Positions 1-8,884 of a stretch of 64,000 nucleotides of DNA are shown in pieces. Origin of the DNA: an uncultured Massilia sp. (GTDB lineage: Bacteria > Pseudomonadota > Gammaproteobacteria > Burkholderiales > Burkholderiaceae_D); the NCBI RefSeq assembly GCF_913773735.1, contig NZ_CAJYEB010000022.1:62001-126000 (forward strand). The letters are read 5' to 3'. Made by a program: the position numbers and the translations under genes. The first letter of the stretch is position 1, and each line of letters opens with the position of its first letter. The notes under the pieces are model-generated. The model worked only from the letters and a program-made list of their open reading frames with translations, did no database searches and was not told the origin of the DNA.

Positions 1-26
1 ATGAGAATGCCTTGATAGGTTTTCAT
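1..26 (-). CDS. 5' end of an unidentified minus-strand gene
   Basis: Read on the minus strand, an ATG at 26-24 is preceded by AGGAGAGAACC, a good ribosome binding site at proper distance, and opens a frame beginning MKTYQGIL that leaves the window. Only eight codons are visible, so no product can be named. It would be transcribed in the same direction as the penicillin-binding protein upstream of it. Confidence 0.4.
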
Positions 27-154
27 GGTTCTCTCCTGTTGGTGGGTAAGACCATGATGGCGCCGATGGCGCGCAATCCAAATAGGATGAGTGCGGCAAC
101 GCTTGTAGGACCAGGCGGACGGACAGGCGCGACGCGGGGCGGTCGCCGCGCTTC

Positions 155-185
155 CCGTCGCCCCGGCCTGCGCCGGGATGACGGG
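155..185. repeat. GC-rich palindromic repeat (REP-like), copy 1
   Basis: This is a near-perfect hairpin (CCCGTC ... GACGGG outer arms around a CCCCGG/CCGGG core). Its core, cgccccggcctgcgccgg, recurs near 5034-5107, 40538-40564 and 62381-62466. It sits 11 bases past the stop of the penicillin-binding protein gene and may end its transcript. Confidence 0.6.
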
Positions 186-195
186 GAGGCGAGGC

Positions 196-2574
196 TCAGA
201 ACAGGCTGTTCGGCGCCGGCTGCTGCTGGGCGCCCGGCAACTGGCCCGGCGGCGCCGTGCCGTCGGCCGGGGCGGCGGGCGCGTTCGGGTCGACCTGCTG
301 GTCGAGGTCGACACCGCTGAACGCCGGCGAGTCGGCGTATTCGGCGTACACCCAGTCGTCGTTCTCGCGCACCAGCCCTTCCGGTTCGGCGCGCACGGTT
401 TCCGGCCGCCTGGCGACGGCCACGCGCATGTAGTCGATCCAGATCGGCAGCGCCAGCGTGGCGCCGAACTCGCGCCCGCCCAGCGAACGCGGGTCGTCGT
501 AGCCCATCCACGCGACCGCCACCACGTTGCCGGCATACCCCGAGAACCAGCCGTCGACGGCGTCGCTGGTGGTGCCGGTCTTGCCGGCGATGTCGCCGCG
601 GCCGAGCGCCTTGGTGGCGGCCGCGCCGGTGCCGTAGCGGGTCACGTCGCGCAGCATGCTGTCGGTGACGTAGGCGTTGCGCGCGTCCAGCACGCGGCTT
701 TCCTCGGTGCGCGCGGGCGGCTTGGTTTCCTGGATCACCTTGCCGTTGGCATCCTCGATGCGCGCGATCAGGTAGGGCTGCACCGCGTAGCCGCCGTTGG
801 CGAACACGGCGTAGGCGCCGGCCATCTGCAGGGGCGTCACCGCGCCCGTGCCCAGCGCCAGCGTGTAGTTCTTGGGCTGGCGGTTCAGGTCGAAGCCGAA
901 GCGGCCCAGGTATTCGTGGGCGAACGGCACCGATACCGCGCGCAGCAGGCGCACCGACGGCACGTTCTTCGATTCGGCCAGCGCGCGCCGCATCGTGATC
1001 GGGCCGTCCCACTTGAAGTCGTCGTTCTGCGGCGACCAGGTCTTGCCGGCGTCCTCGCCCGCCATGTCGAGCGGCGCGTCGAGGATGCGCGTGGCCGGCG
1101 AGTAGCCCTTCTCGATGGCGGCCGAGTAGATGAACGGCTTCATGCCCGAACCGGGCTGGCGCCAGGCCTGCGTGACGTGGTTGAATTTCTGGAAGTTGTA
1201 GTCGAAGCCGCCCACCAGCGCGTGGTAGGCGCCGGTATCGGCGTCGATGGCGACGAAGGCCGCCGCCACCTGCGGCACCTGGGTGACCGACCAGCCGCCC
1301 TTGGCGTCGCGGGCGACGCGGATCACGGCGCCCGGCGCCAGCTTCAGTGCCTCCCTGGCGTTGGCGGCCAGGCCGGCGGCCGCGAACTTCAGGCCGGCGC
1401 CGGACAGGTCGACCACGTCGCCGTCGATGGTCTCGACGCGCACGCTCTTGCCGGAAACCTGCAGCACCACGGCCGGGATCAGGCCGTCGCTGACGGGGCG
1501 CCGGGCCAGCGCGTCGTTGATGGCGTCCTCGCGTTCCTGGGCGTCGGACGGCAGGTCGATGCGGCCTTCCGGGCCGCGCCAGCCGTGGCGCTGGTCGTAG
1601 GCGATGACGTTGCGGCGCACCGAGGCGTAGGCGGCGTCCTGTTCGTTCTTCAGGATGGTCGTGTAGACCTTGATGCCCTTGGTGTAGGCGTCTTCCTTGA
1701 ACTGGCTGTAGACCACCTGGCGCGCGAGTTCCGCCACGTATTCGGCGTGCGAGTCGAATTCCTGGCCGCGCGTGTTCACGCGCAGCGGCTCGGCCATCGC
1801 GGCCTGGTACTGCGATTCGCTGATGTAGTCGAGCGCGCGCATGCGGCCCAGCACCTGGTGCTGGCGCTCGCGCGCCCGCTTCGGGTTCACCGCCGGGTTG
1901 TGGCGCGACGGGTTCTGCGGCAGGCCGGCCAGCATCGCCATCTCGGCGATCGACAGCTGGTCGAGGCGCTTGCCGAAATAGGTGCGCGCGGCGCTCGAGA
2001 AGCCGTAGGCGCGCTGCCCCAGGTAGATCTGGTTCATGTACAGCTCGAGGATCTCGTCCTTCGACAGCGCCGCCTCGATCTTGTAGGCGAGCGCGATCTC
2101 GTTGATCTTGCGCGACAGGCGCTTCTCGCGCGACAGGAAGAAGTTGCGCGCCACCTGCATCGTGATGGTGGAGGCGCCGCCCGAGCCGAAGCCGCCGCGC
2201 AGGTTGGCGCCGACGGCGCCGAGCAGGCGCCGGTAGTCGATCGCGCCGTGCTCGTAGAAGCGCGCGTCCTCGATCGCCAGCAGCGATTTCTTCATCAGCG
2301 CCGGGATCTTGTCGATGGGGACGAAATCGCGGTGCTCCTCGCCGAACTCGCCGATCAGGACGTTGTCGGCGCTGTAGATGCGCAGCGGGATCTTGGGCCG
2401 GTAGTCGGTGACGGCGTCGAGCGCGGGCACGTTCGGCATCACGCGCAGCATGACGTAGCCGACGGCGCCGGCCACGGCCAGCACGACGAGGACGAGGACG
2501 ACGGCGAGCGCCGCGAGGAGGAAACCGCGCTGGCCGCGGTGGCGCGGGAGCGCCGGCTTGCTGGATTTTGCCAA
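196..2574 (-). CDS. mrcA: Penicillin-binding protein 1A-type bifunctional transglycosylase/transpeptidase
   Basis: Class A PBP that polymerises lipid II into glycan strands and crosslinks the peptides, anchored in the inner membrane with its catalytic domains in the periplasm. From the chosen start the product has about 792 residues: a basic stretch, one membrane segment at about 18-43, a GT51 domain with the catalytic-Glu motif EDARFYEHG near 102 and the STITMQ motif, then a transpeptidase domain with SGMK (nucleophile Ser near 473), SKN and KTGT (near 662). The frame stays open to an ATG at 2766, but that would abut the divergent transporter start at 2769 and leave no promoter; the TTG at 2574, just before the basic stretch (AKSSKPALPRHRGQRG), is preferred. 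The start is the only real uncertainty. The C-terminal tail is Pro/Ala/Gln-rich. Confidence 0.93.
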   Translation of the reverse strand: MAKSSKPALPRHRGQRGFLLAALAVVLVLVVLAVAGAVGYVMLRVMPNVPALDAVTDYRPKIPLRIYSADNVLIGEFGEEHRDFVPIDKIPALMKKSLLAIEDARFYEHGAIDYRRLLGAVGANLRGGFGSGGASTITMQVARNFFLSREKRLSRKINEIALAYKIEAALSKDEILELYMNQIYLGQRAYGFSSAARTYFGKRLDQLSIAEMAMLAGLPQNPSRHNPAVNPKRARERQHQVLGRMRALDYISESQYQAAMAEPLRVNTRGQEFDSHAEYVAELARQVVYSQFKEDAYTKGIKVYTTILKNEQDAAYASVRRNVIAYDQRHGWRGPEGRIDLPSDAQEREDAINDALARRPVSDGLIPAVVLQVSGKSVRVETIDGDVVDLSGAGLKFAAAGLAANAREALKLAPGAVIRVARDAKGGWSVTQVPQVAAAFVAIDADTGAYHALVGGFDYNFQKFNHVTQAWRQPGSGMKPFIYSAAIEKGYSPATRILDAPLDMAGEDAGKTWSPQNDDFKWDGPITMRRALAESKNVPSVRLLRAVSVPFAHEYLGRFGFDLNRQPKNYTLALGTGAVTPLQMAGAYAVFANGGYAVQPYLIARIEDANGKVIQETKPPARTEESRVLDARNAYVTDSMLRDVTRYGTGAAATKALGRGDIAGKTGTTSDAVDGWFSGYAGNVVAVAWMGYDDPRSLGGREFGATLALPIWIDYMRVAVARRPETVRAEPEGLVRENDDWVYAEYADSPAFSGVDLDQQVDPNAPAAPADGTAPPGQLPGAQQQPAPNSLF

Positions 2575-2649
2575 AACTGGACTCTCTGGATGCGGCCCCA
2601 CGGGCCGGGAAATGCCTGGGATTGCCCGCCAGGGACGGGTGGTGGGGGC

Positions 2650-2659
2650 GATTATAATC
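2650..2659. promoter_or_regulatory. Palindromic -10 element between divergent genes
   Basis: GATTATAATC is a perfect palindrome that contains TATAAT on both strands, in an otherwise GC-rich spacer between the penicillin-binding protein and OPT transporter genes. It could serve as the -10 of either gene. No convincing -35 hexamer lies 16-18 bases away on either strand, so the assignment rests on the -10 alone. Confidence 0.35.
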
Positions 2660-2768
2660 CGCTTTGCTTCCACTACGGCATGTGCGATAGTCTTGCTTCC
2701 AGGACTCGCGGCATTGTCCGTCGGGTCGCTTCCCACGATACCTCGACGCCACTCCCCGAAGGACATCC

Positions 2769-5024
2769 ATGCCGTACGATCCCCAGCCTCCCGCCTTCAA
2801 GCCGTACATACCGGCGTCCGCGCACCTGCCCGAGATGACGCTGCGCGCGCTGGTGATGGGCACCGTGCTGGGCATGATCTTCGGGGCGTCCTCGCTGTAC
2901 CTGGTGCTGAAGGTCGGCCTGACGGTGAGCGCGTCGATCCCGGTGGCCGTCATCGCCATCACCCTGTTCGGCATGGCCGGCAAGGCCGGGGGACGCGAAT
3001 CGACGATCCTCGAGAACAGCATCACCCAGACGGCCGGCTCGGCCGGCGAGTCGCTGGCGTTCGGCCTGGGCGTGACCATGCCGGCCATCATGATCCTCGG
3101 CTTCGACCTGGAGATCTCGCGCGTGATGCTGGTGGGCGTGCTGGGCGGCCTGCTGGGCATCCTGATGATGATCCCGATGCGCCGCACGATGATCGTCGAC
3201 CAGCACCGCGAGCTGAAGTACCCGGAGGGCACGGCCTGCGCCGAGGTGCTCAAGGCCGCCGCCACCGAGACCTCGCGCGCGGCCGCGGGCGAGGTGCGCG
3301 CCGCGGGGTCGGACGAGGCGCTGGCGGCGCGCCGGCGCGCCTTCATCATCTTCGGCGGCTTCGGGCTGGGGCTGCTCTACAAGATCCTGAACATCTCGCT
3401 GAAGCTGTGGAAGGACACCGTCAACTTCGTGTTCGGCGCGCCGCTCAAGGCCGGTTCGGCCGGGGCCGAGATTTCGCCGGAACTGCTGGGCGTGGGCTAC
3501 ATCATCGGTCCGCGCATCGCGCTGACGATGGCGGCCGGCGGGGTGCTGTCCTACCTTCTCCTGATCCCGATGATCAAGTTCTTCGGCGAGCAGCTGGCGG
3601 TGCCGCTGGCGCCGGGCACGATGCTGATCCGCGACATGGGACCGGACGACATCCGCAGCGCCTACGTGCTGTACATCGGCGCCGGCGCGGTCGCGGCGGG
3701 CGGGTTGATCAGCCTGGTGCGCTCGCTGCCGACGATCTGGAACGGCCTGAAGGGCGGGCTCGCCGGCCTCGGCAAGGCCAGCGGCGCCGACACGTCGCTG
3801 CGCACCGAGCAGGACATCCCGTTCAAGTGGGTGGCGATCGGCTGCCTGGGCATCATCGCCGCGATCACCTTCGCCACGCCGCTGCACATGAACCTGCTGG
3901 GCGCGCTGCTGATCCTCGTGTTCGGCTTCCTGTTCTCGACGGTGTCGTCGCGCCTGACCGGCGAAGTGGGTTCCTCGTCGAACCCGATCTCGGGCATGGC
4001 CGTGGCCACGCTGCTGTTCACCTGCCTGATCTTCCTCGTGATGGGCTGGACCGGCGGGCGCTACTACGTGACGGCGCTGTCGGTCGGCGCCATCGTCTGC
4101 ATCGCCGCCAGCAACGCCGGCACCACCTCGCAGGACCTCAAGACCGGCTACCTGGTCGGCGCCACGCCGCGCCTGCAGCAGTACGCGATCCTGGCCGGCG
4201 CCTTCGCCTCGGCGCTGGTCCTGGGCCCGATCCTGCTCAAGCTGAACGACGCGGGCACCGTCTACGTGCCGGCCGCCCAGGTGGCGCCGGGGCTGCGCGT
4301 GGACGCCGCGGCGCTGACCCAGACCGCCCGGCTGCAGGGGCCGCAGGCGGCGTCCGACCAGGCCACCTACAAGGTCTGGCAGAAGACCGACGGCGCCGGC
4401 GGCCCGCCCGGCAAGTACCTGGTGCGCGCCGACGGTTCGCTGGCCTACCTGGTCGACCCGGGCATCAACGGCCAGTACCACACGCGCCCGGACGGCACCG
4501 AGGTCAAGAAATACGATGCGCCCAAGGCCGTCTTGATGTCCTACATCATCAAGGGCATCCTCGACCAGCAGCTGCCGTGGACGCTGGTGCTGTTCGGCGT
4601 GATGATCTCGGTGGTGCTGGAAATGGCCGGCATCCAGGCGCTGGCGTTCTCGGTGGGCGTGTACCTGCCGCTGTTGTCGACGCTGCCCATCGCGATCGGC
4701 GGCCTGATCCGCTGGCTGGTGGACCGCCGCAACGACAGGCTGCCGCAGTACGCGAACCTGGACGCGGAACAGCGCCAGGCCGCGGGCGACCGCAGCGCCG
4801 GCACGCTGCTGGCCTCCGGCTACATCGCCGGCGGCGCGCTGGCCGGCATCGTCATCGCCATCACGGCCGGCGTGCTGACGGACTTCGACAATGCGATGGG
4901 CCGGTGGGCGCAAGCCGCCAATCCCTTCTTTGCGGGGGTGGATGCGGACCTGCTGTCGATCCTGCCGTATGCGGCGATCTGCGTGCTGCTGTACTGGGTG
5001 GGGAGGGAGACCGCGAAACGGTAG
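2769..5024 (+). CDS. OPT-family oligopeptide transporter
   Basis: The 751-residue protein is almost wholly membrane-spanning and matches the bacterial oligopeptide transporter (OPT) family, which imports peptides or metal-chelate compounds with protons. Hydrophobic segments start at about residue 25 (LRALVMGTVLGMIFGASSLY) and continue to the C-terminus. They are interrupted by a soluble, charged insert at about 500-590 that probably lies outside the membrane. The start is set by AAGGA five bases upstream of ATG. It is divergent from the penicillin-binding protein gene; together with the POT transporter at 7144-8646 it gives this region two unrelated peptide importers, consistent with peptide scavenging or wall-peptide recycling (inference). 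Substrate cannot be read from sequence. Confidence 0.9.
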   Translation: MPYDPQPPAFKPYIPASAHLPEMTLRALVMGTVLGMIFGASSLYLVLKVGLTVSASIPVAVIAITLFGMAGKAGGRESTILENSITQTAGSAGESLAFGLGVTMPAIMILGFDLEISRVMLVGVLGGLLGILMMIPMRRTMIVDQHRELKYPEGTACAEVLKAAATETSRAAAGEVRAAGSDEALAARRRAFIIFGGFGLGLLYKILNISLKLWKDTVNFVFGAPLKAGSAGAEISPELLGVGYIIGPRIALTMAAGGVLSYLLLIPMIKFFGEQLAVPLAPGTMLIRDMGPDDIRSAYVLYIGAGAVAAGGLISLVRSLPTIWNGLKGGLAGLGKASGADTSLRTEQDIPFKWVAIGCLGIIAAITFATPLHMNLLGALLILVFGFLFSTVSSRLTGEVGSSSNPISGMAVATLLFTCLIFLVMGWTGGRYYVTALSVGAIVCIAASNAGTTSQDLKTGYLVGATPRLQQYAILAGAFASALVLGPILLKLNDAGTVYVPAAQVAPGLRVDAAALTQTARLQGPQAASDQATYKVWQKTDGAGGPPGKYLVRADGSLAYLVDPGINGQYHTRPDGTEVKKYDAPKAVLMSYIIKGILDQQLPWTLVLFGVMISVVLEMAGIQALAFSVGVYLPLLSTLPIAIGGLIRWLVDRRNDRLPQYANLDAEQRQAAGDRSAGTLLASGYIAGGALAGIVIAITAGVLTDFDNAMGRWAQAANPFFAGVDADLLSILPYAAICVLLYWVGRETAKR

Positions 5025-5033
5025 CCTGGAAGC

Positions 5034-5107
5034 CGTCGCCCCGGCGCAGGCCGGGGTCCAAGTGTAACGCCAGCAGCAATCAGGCCCCGGCCTGCGCCGG
5101 GGCGACG
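5034..5107. repeat. Paired GC-rich palindromic repeat (REP-like), copy 2
   Basis: Two inverted copies of cgtcgccccggcgcaggccg (5034-5059 and 5083-5107) flank a 23-base AT-richer spacer. The unit sits between the convergent ends of the OPT transporter and the reductase gene, where it can fold into a long hairpin from either transcript. The same core is present in copies 1, 3 and 4. Confidence 0.75.
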
Positions 5108-5120
5108 AGGCGTACGCCGT

Positions 5121-6050
5121 TCAGACGAACGCCAGGTCGTGCTGCCTGATGGTGTCGTCGATCCAGTCGTCCACGTGGCCGAAGCGGTAGCCGAGCGCCC
5201 TGGCGCGCGTCGTGTCGAGCACCATCGGTCCCGGCAGGTCGAACGGCGACAGGCGGCCCGGCGCCGGCGGCGGCTGCACGCGGCGCATGGCGACGCGGGT
5301 GTCCAGCACGGCGCCGACGCGCTCGTACAGCCGGTACGCCGACAGCGCGCCGTCGCTGGCCGCGTTGACCGGGCCGGTGAAGTCCTGGAAGCCGGCCCAG
5401 GCCAGGAAGTCGGCGGCGGACTGCAGCGGCATGAACGACTGCACCGCGCCCGCGTCGGCGTACGCCAGCGTGCCGCCGACGCGCGCCAGTTCGACGTAAT
5501 GGGCGAGGCGGCCGGTGAAGTCTTCGGGGCCGGCCAGCACGTGGGCCAGGCGCGGCACGACCAGCGGCAGCGAGCCGTCGCGCGCCAGGTAGGCCTCGGC
5601 CTGCACCTTGCCGGCGACGTAGCACTCGGTGGCGCGGCACGGGTCGTGCCACGGATAGGCGGTGTCGATCGGCTGGGCGGCGACGGCCAGGTCGTCTTCG
5701 CGGATCGGCCGGGCGGCGTCGACGCCGAGCGTGCGGTAGGCGTCGATGGTCGAGGTCATCACGTAGCGCCCGACCCGTCCGGCGAAGGTGCGCACGGCGA
5801 TCGCCGCGTCCAGCGGGTTGTAGCACATCTGGTCGAACACGACGTCCCACGGGCCGGCCTGGGCGAAGGCCTTGCGCATCGCCGTCTCGTTGCGGCGGTC
5901 GACGCGGATGCGCGCGATGCGCGCGCCGAACGGATCGGGCGCGTAGCCGCGCGTGGCGATCGTCACGCGATGACCGGCGCGCAGCAGGCGCTGCACCAGC
6001 AGGCGTCCGATGAAGCGGGTGCCGCCGATCACCAGGATGGTCTTGGACAT
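5121..6050 (-). CDS. NAD(P)-dependent SDR-type epimerase/reductase
   Basis: The 309-residue protein has an N-terminal Rossmann nucleotide-binding motif (VIGGTRFIG, residues about 6-14) and a YVAGK segment near 165 that fits the YxxxK catalytic pair of extended short-chain dehydrogenases. The family includes sugar epimerases and flavonoid- or isoflavone-reductase-like enzymes; the substrate is not evident. AAGGAAAACGC precedes the ATG. It is divergent from a LysR-type regulator with a LysR-type operator in the shared 130-base spacer, so control by that regulator is likely (inference). Confidence 0.82.
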   Translation of the reverse strand: MSKTILVIGGTRFIGRLLVQRLLRAGHRVTIATRGYAPDPFGARIARIRVDRRNETAMRKAFAQAGPWDVVFDQMCYNPLDAAIAVRTFAGRVGRYVMTSTIDAYRTLGVDAARPIREDDLAVAAQPIDTAYPWHDPCRATECYVAGKVQAEAYLARDGSLPLVVPRLAHVLAGPEDFTGRLAHYVELARVGGTLAYADAGAVQSFMPLQSAADFLAWAGFQDFTGPVNAASDGALSAYRLYERVGAVLDTRVAMRRVQPPPAPGRLSPFDLPGPMVLDTTRARALGYRFGHVDDWIDDTIRQHDLAFV

Positions 6051-6167
6051 GCGTTTTCCTTGGGCTTGGCCGCCCGGCCATGGGGCGGGCTTGCACGGTC
6101 TTGGTGAATCCTGCTATTTTCCATGCCCGTTGCAAATCCTTCAAACAAGAAAAATATGGGTTTATGA

Positions 6168-6182
6168 ATAAGAAAAACTTAT
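6168..6182. promoter_or_regulatory. LysR-type operator (T-N11-A box)
   Basis: ATAAG-N5-CTTAT is a perfect inverted repeat that fits the T-N11-A pattern of LysR-type regulators. It overlaps the upstream edge of the LysR gene. A partial copy of its left half, AAGAAAAA, lies 23 bases upstream at 6147-6154, close to two helical turns, as expected for paired recognition and activation sites. Confidence 0.55.
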
Positions 6183-6195
6183 GCATGGAGGCGGC

Positions 6196-7089
6196 GTGAA
6201 GCCGCTGCGCAGCCTCTCGGGCCTGCTCGATTTCGAGGCGGCGGCGCGCTGGGGCAGCTTCAAGCTGGCGGCGCAGGAGCTGCACAAGACGCCGGCCGCC
6301 GTCAGCCTGCAGGTCAAGCAACTCGAGGAAGCGCTGTGCTTCGCCCTGTTCGTGCGCCATCCGCGCCACATCGCGCTGACGGCCAAGGGCCAGGAACTGG
6401 CGATCGCCGTCGGCCGCATGCTGGGCGAGCTGCGCGCCAAGGTGGCGGCGCTGCAGCGCGGCGACGAGGAAGCGGTGCTGCGCATCTCGACCACGCACTC
6501 GTTCGCCATCAAGTGGCTGGTGCCGCGCATGCCGCGCTTCACCAAGCTGCACCCGGAACTGGAGCTGCGCCTCGATTCCAACGACGCCCAGGTCGACATC
6601 GAGGACGACGCCGTCGACGTGGCGATCCGCTACGGCCCGGTCAGGGACGGCGACCCGGCGCTGCTGTTCCGCGAGCGCCTGGTGCCGGTCTACAGCCCCG
6701 ACCTGCTGGCGCCCGGCGAGCCGGAGCCGGGCCTGGCCGACCTGGGTCGGTTCCCGCTCCTGTGCGAGCGCACGCCGGAAGCCTGGCTGCAGCTGCTGCA
6801 GGAAAACCGGGCATTGAAGGGCAAGTACGATTTCTCCCGCGTGTTCACGCACTGGGGCGTGCTGGCGCAGGCGGCGGTGGCGGGGCAGGGGATCGCGCTG
6901 GTGCCGTACGGGATCGCGTTCCAGGACATCCTGGCCGGCAGCCTGCGCGTGCTGCCGTGCCGCAGCGCGCCGTTCGGCAACGGCTACCGGTTGCTGGTCA
7001 ACCCGCACAAGGAGGGGATGACCAAGGTGCAGCACTTCCGCGACTGGATCCGCGCCGAGATGGAGGCGATGCGCAGGACGCTGCCGTGA
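6196..7089 (+). CDS. LysR-family transcriptional regulator (GcvA-like)
   Basis: A 297-residue LysR-type regulator with an N-terminal winged helix-turn-helix (FEAAARWGSFKLAAQELHKTPAAVSLQVKQLE) and a C-terminal LysR substrate-binding domain beginning near residue 85 (LRISTTHSFAIKWLVPRMPRF). This pattern is typical of the GcvA subgroup. The GTG at 6196 is preferred because GGAGG lies four bases before it; an in-frame ATG at 6181 adds only MHGGG, has no ribosome binding site and overlaps the operator. It is divergent from the SDR-type gene, the usual arrangement for a LysR regulator and its target. The effector is unknown. Confidence 0.85.
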   Translation: MKPLRSLSGLLDFEAAARWGSFKLAAQELHKTPAAVSLQVKQLEEALCFALFVRHPRHIALTAKGQELAIAVGRMLGELRAKVAALQRGDEEAVLRISTTHSFAIKWLVPRMPRFTKLHPELELRLDSNDAQVDIEDDAVDVAIRYGPVRDGDPALLFRERLVPVYSPDLLAPGEPEPGLADLGRFPLLCERTPEAWLQLLQENRALKGKYDFSRVFTHWGVLAQAAVAGQGIALVPYGIAFQDILAGSLRVLPCRSAPFGNGYRLLVNPHKEGMTKVQHFRDWIRAEMEAMRRTLP

Positions 7090-7098
7090 GCGGAAACG

Positions 7099-7126
7099 AC
7101 GACGGCGGCCCGCGGGCCGCCGTCGT
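7099..7126. terminator. 28-bp perfect palindrome between convergent genes
   Basis: ACGACGGCGGCCCG is followed directly by its exact reverse complement, giving a 14-bp stem with no spacer, between the lysR stop (7089) and the POT transporter stop (7144). Placement suggests a bidirectional transcript end. There is no T-run, so a classical intrinsic terminator is not certain. Confidence 0.5.
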
Positions 7127-7143
7127 GCACGTCGCGGGGAGGT

Positions 7144-8646
7144 TTACTTCACGCCGTGCATCAGCTTCTGGATCAGCGGCGCGATCAGGAACAGGATCAC
7201 GCCCGAGCCGATCAGGGCCCAGAAGCCGAAGGTGTAGCCCGACAGCGCGGACGCCGTGGTCATGCCCGATTCGCCCGACACGTGGCTGGCGAAGATGCCC
7301 GACAGGTTGTTGCCGATGCCGGTGGACAGGAACCAGCCGCCCATGCCCAGGCCGACCAGGCGCGTCGGCGCCAGCTTGGTCACCATCGACAGGCCGATCG
7401 GCGACAGGCACAGTTCGCCGATCGACTGGATCACGTAGACCATGAACAGGGTCCAGAACGGGATCTTGCTGTCCGGGCCGACCAGGCTCGTCAGGGCGAA
7501 CATCAGCAGCAGGAAGGCCAGGCCGTTGAACAGCAGGCCCAGGCCGAACTTGCGCGGGATCGACGGGTTCTTGCTGCCCATCCCGACCCACACGGCGGCG
7601 ACGATCGGCGCGCACACGATGATGGCGATCGAGTTCACCGACTGGAACCAGCCGGTCGGGAAGATCCAGCCGCCGAAGTCGCGGCGCACGATGTTCTCGG
7701 CCAGGAAGGTGAACGAGCTGCCGGCCTGTTCGAAGAAGCACCAGAACATCACGTTGAAGAAGAAGATGATCAGCATGGCGATGGTCTTGTCGCGCGCGAC
7801 CTTGCCGTTGCGGATGCCTTCGACCAGCAGCATCAGGGCCAGGCCGATGAACAGCACCGTCAGGATGATCTGCAGGGTGGCGGCGCCCAGCTTGAGCAGG
7901 AAGTACACCACGGGGATCACGAGCAGCGAGCCGATCACGACGCCCGCCAGGCGCGCCGGGCTGGCCAGCTCGCCGACCGGCGCGCCGATGCCCTTCAGGC
8001 CCTTGCGGCCGATCTGGAACCAGACCAGCGACAGCAGCATGCCGATGCCGGCGGCGAAGAACACGACCTTGTAGGCCGGCACGCCGGTGGAGCCGGCCAT
8101 CGACTCGGCCAGCAGGCCGGTAAGGATCGGGGCGATGAACGCGCCGCTGTTGATGCCCATGTAGAAGATGGTGAAGCCGGAATCGCGGCGCTGGTCGCTG
8201 ATGCCGTACAGCTGGCCGACCATGGTCGAGATGTTCGGCTTGAACATGCCGTTGCCGACGATGATGGTCGCAAGGCCCAGCTTGAACACGTCCTGGTTCG
8301 GGATCGTGATGGCGAACAGGCCGGCGGCCATGAAGGCCGCGCCGACCAGGATCGCGCGCTGGTAGCCGATCACGCGGTCGGCGATGTAGCCGCCGAAGAC
8401 GGCGCCGGCATACACCAGCGCGAGGTAGGAACCGTAGGTGAGGTTGGCGTCGGCCTGGCCCACGCCGCTGCCGCCGTAGAACTGGGCGACGATGTAGAGC
8501 ACGAGGGCCCAGCGGATGCCGTAGAACGCGAAGCGCTCCCAGAACTCGGTCATGAACAGCATCCACAGGGGCGCCGGGTGGCCCATGATCTGCCTGAATT
8601 CCGGGATCGCCTTGTCGCCGGTGGTTGAAGTCGCTGCACCGCTCAT
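7144..8646 (-). CDS. POT/PTR2-family proton-dependent peptide transporter
   Basis: A 500-residue major-facilitator protein of the proton-coupled oligopeptide transporter family (DtpA/YdgR-like), which imports di- and tripeptides across the inner membrane. Visible family marks are an N-terminal MTEFWERFAFYGIRWALVLYI segment (the ExxERFxYY-type proton-coupling motif), GGYIADRVIGYQRAI, and FYMGINSGAFIAP in the PTR2 signature position. The ATG at 8646 is preferred because GGGGAGGAA precedes it; the frame extends only to a TTG at 8661. It is divergent from ppnN across about 240 bases and convergent with the LysR gene. Confidence 0.92.
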   Translation of the reverse strand: MSGAATSTTGDKAIPEFRQIMGHPAPLWMLFMTEFWERFAFYGIRWALVLYIVAQFYGGSGVGQADANLTYGSYLALVYAGAVFGGYIADRVIGYQRAILVGAAFMAAGLFAITIPNQDVFKLGLATIIVGNGMFKPNISTMVGQLYGISDQRRDSGFTIFYMGINSGAFIAPILTGLLAESMAGSTGVPAYKVVFFAAGIGMLLSLVWFQIGRKGLKGIGAPVGELASPARLAGVVIGSLLVIPVVYFLLKLGAATLQIILTVLFIGLALMLLVEGIRNGKVARDKTIAMLIIFFFNVMFWCFFEQAGSSFTFLAENIVRRDFGGWIFPTGWFQSVNSIAIIVCAPIVAAVWVGMGSKNPSIPRKFGLGLLFNGLAFLLLMFALTSLVGPDSKIPFWTLFMVYVIQSIGELCLSPIGLSMVTKLAPTRLVGLGMGGWFLSTGIGNNLSGIFASHVSGESGMTTASALSGYTFGFWALIGSGVILFLIAPLIQKLMHGVK

Positions 8647-8884
8647 GCGGTTCCTCCCCAAATCGTTTTATAAGAATGGTCTCGTCGGCGTTATCCGTGC
8701 TGGGTAAGGACGGTTGGCCGATAGCGACGCATTTTAGTGGAAATCGACGCCGGTCTGGCAACTTTTTCCCGCTCATCCGTAAGAGTGCATGCGGCGCGCC
8801 GAAAGGGGACGCAAACTCGGCCCGGTTGTCGTATATTGGTGCGGCAGTAGCACCGATAGACAGTAGAAAAAAGGAATGCGAACC

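Noticed and set aside
2575..2766. N-terminal extension of the penicillin-binding protein to the ATG at 2766
   Set aside because: It would leave two bases between divergent start codons, crosses the TATAAT palindrome, and the extra residues have no family likeness.
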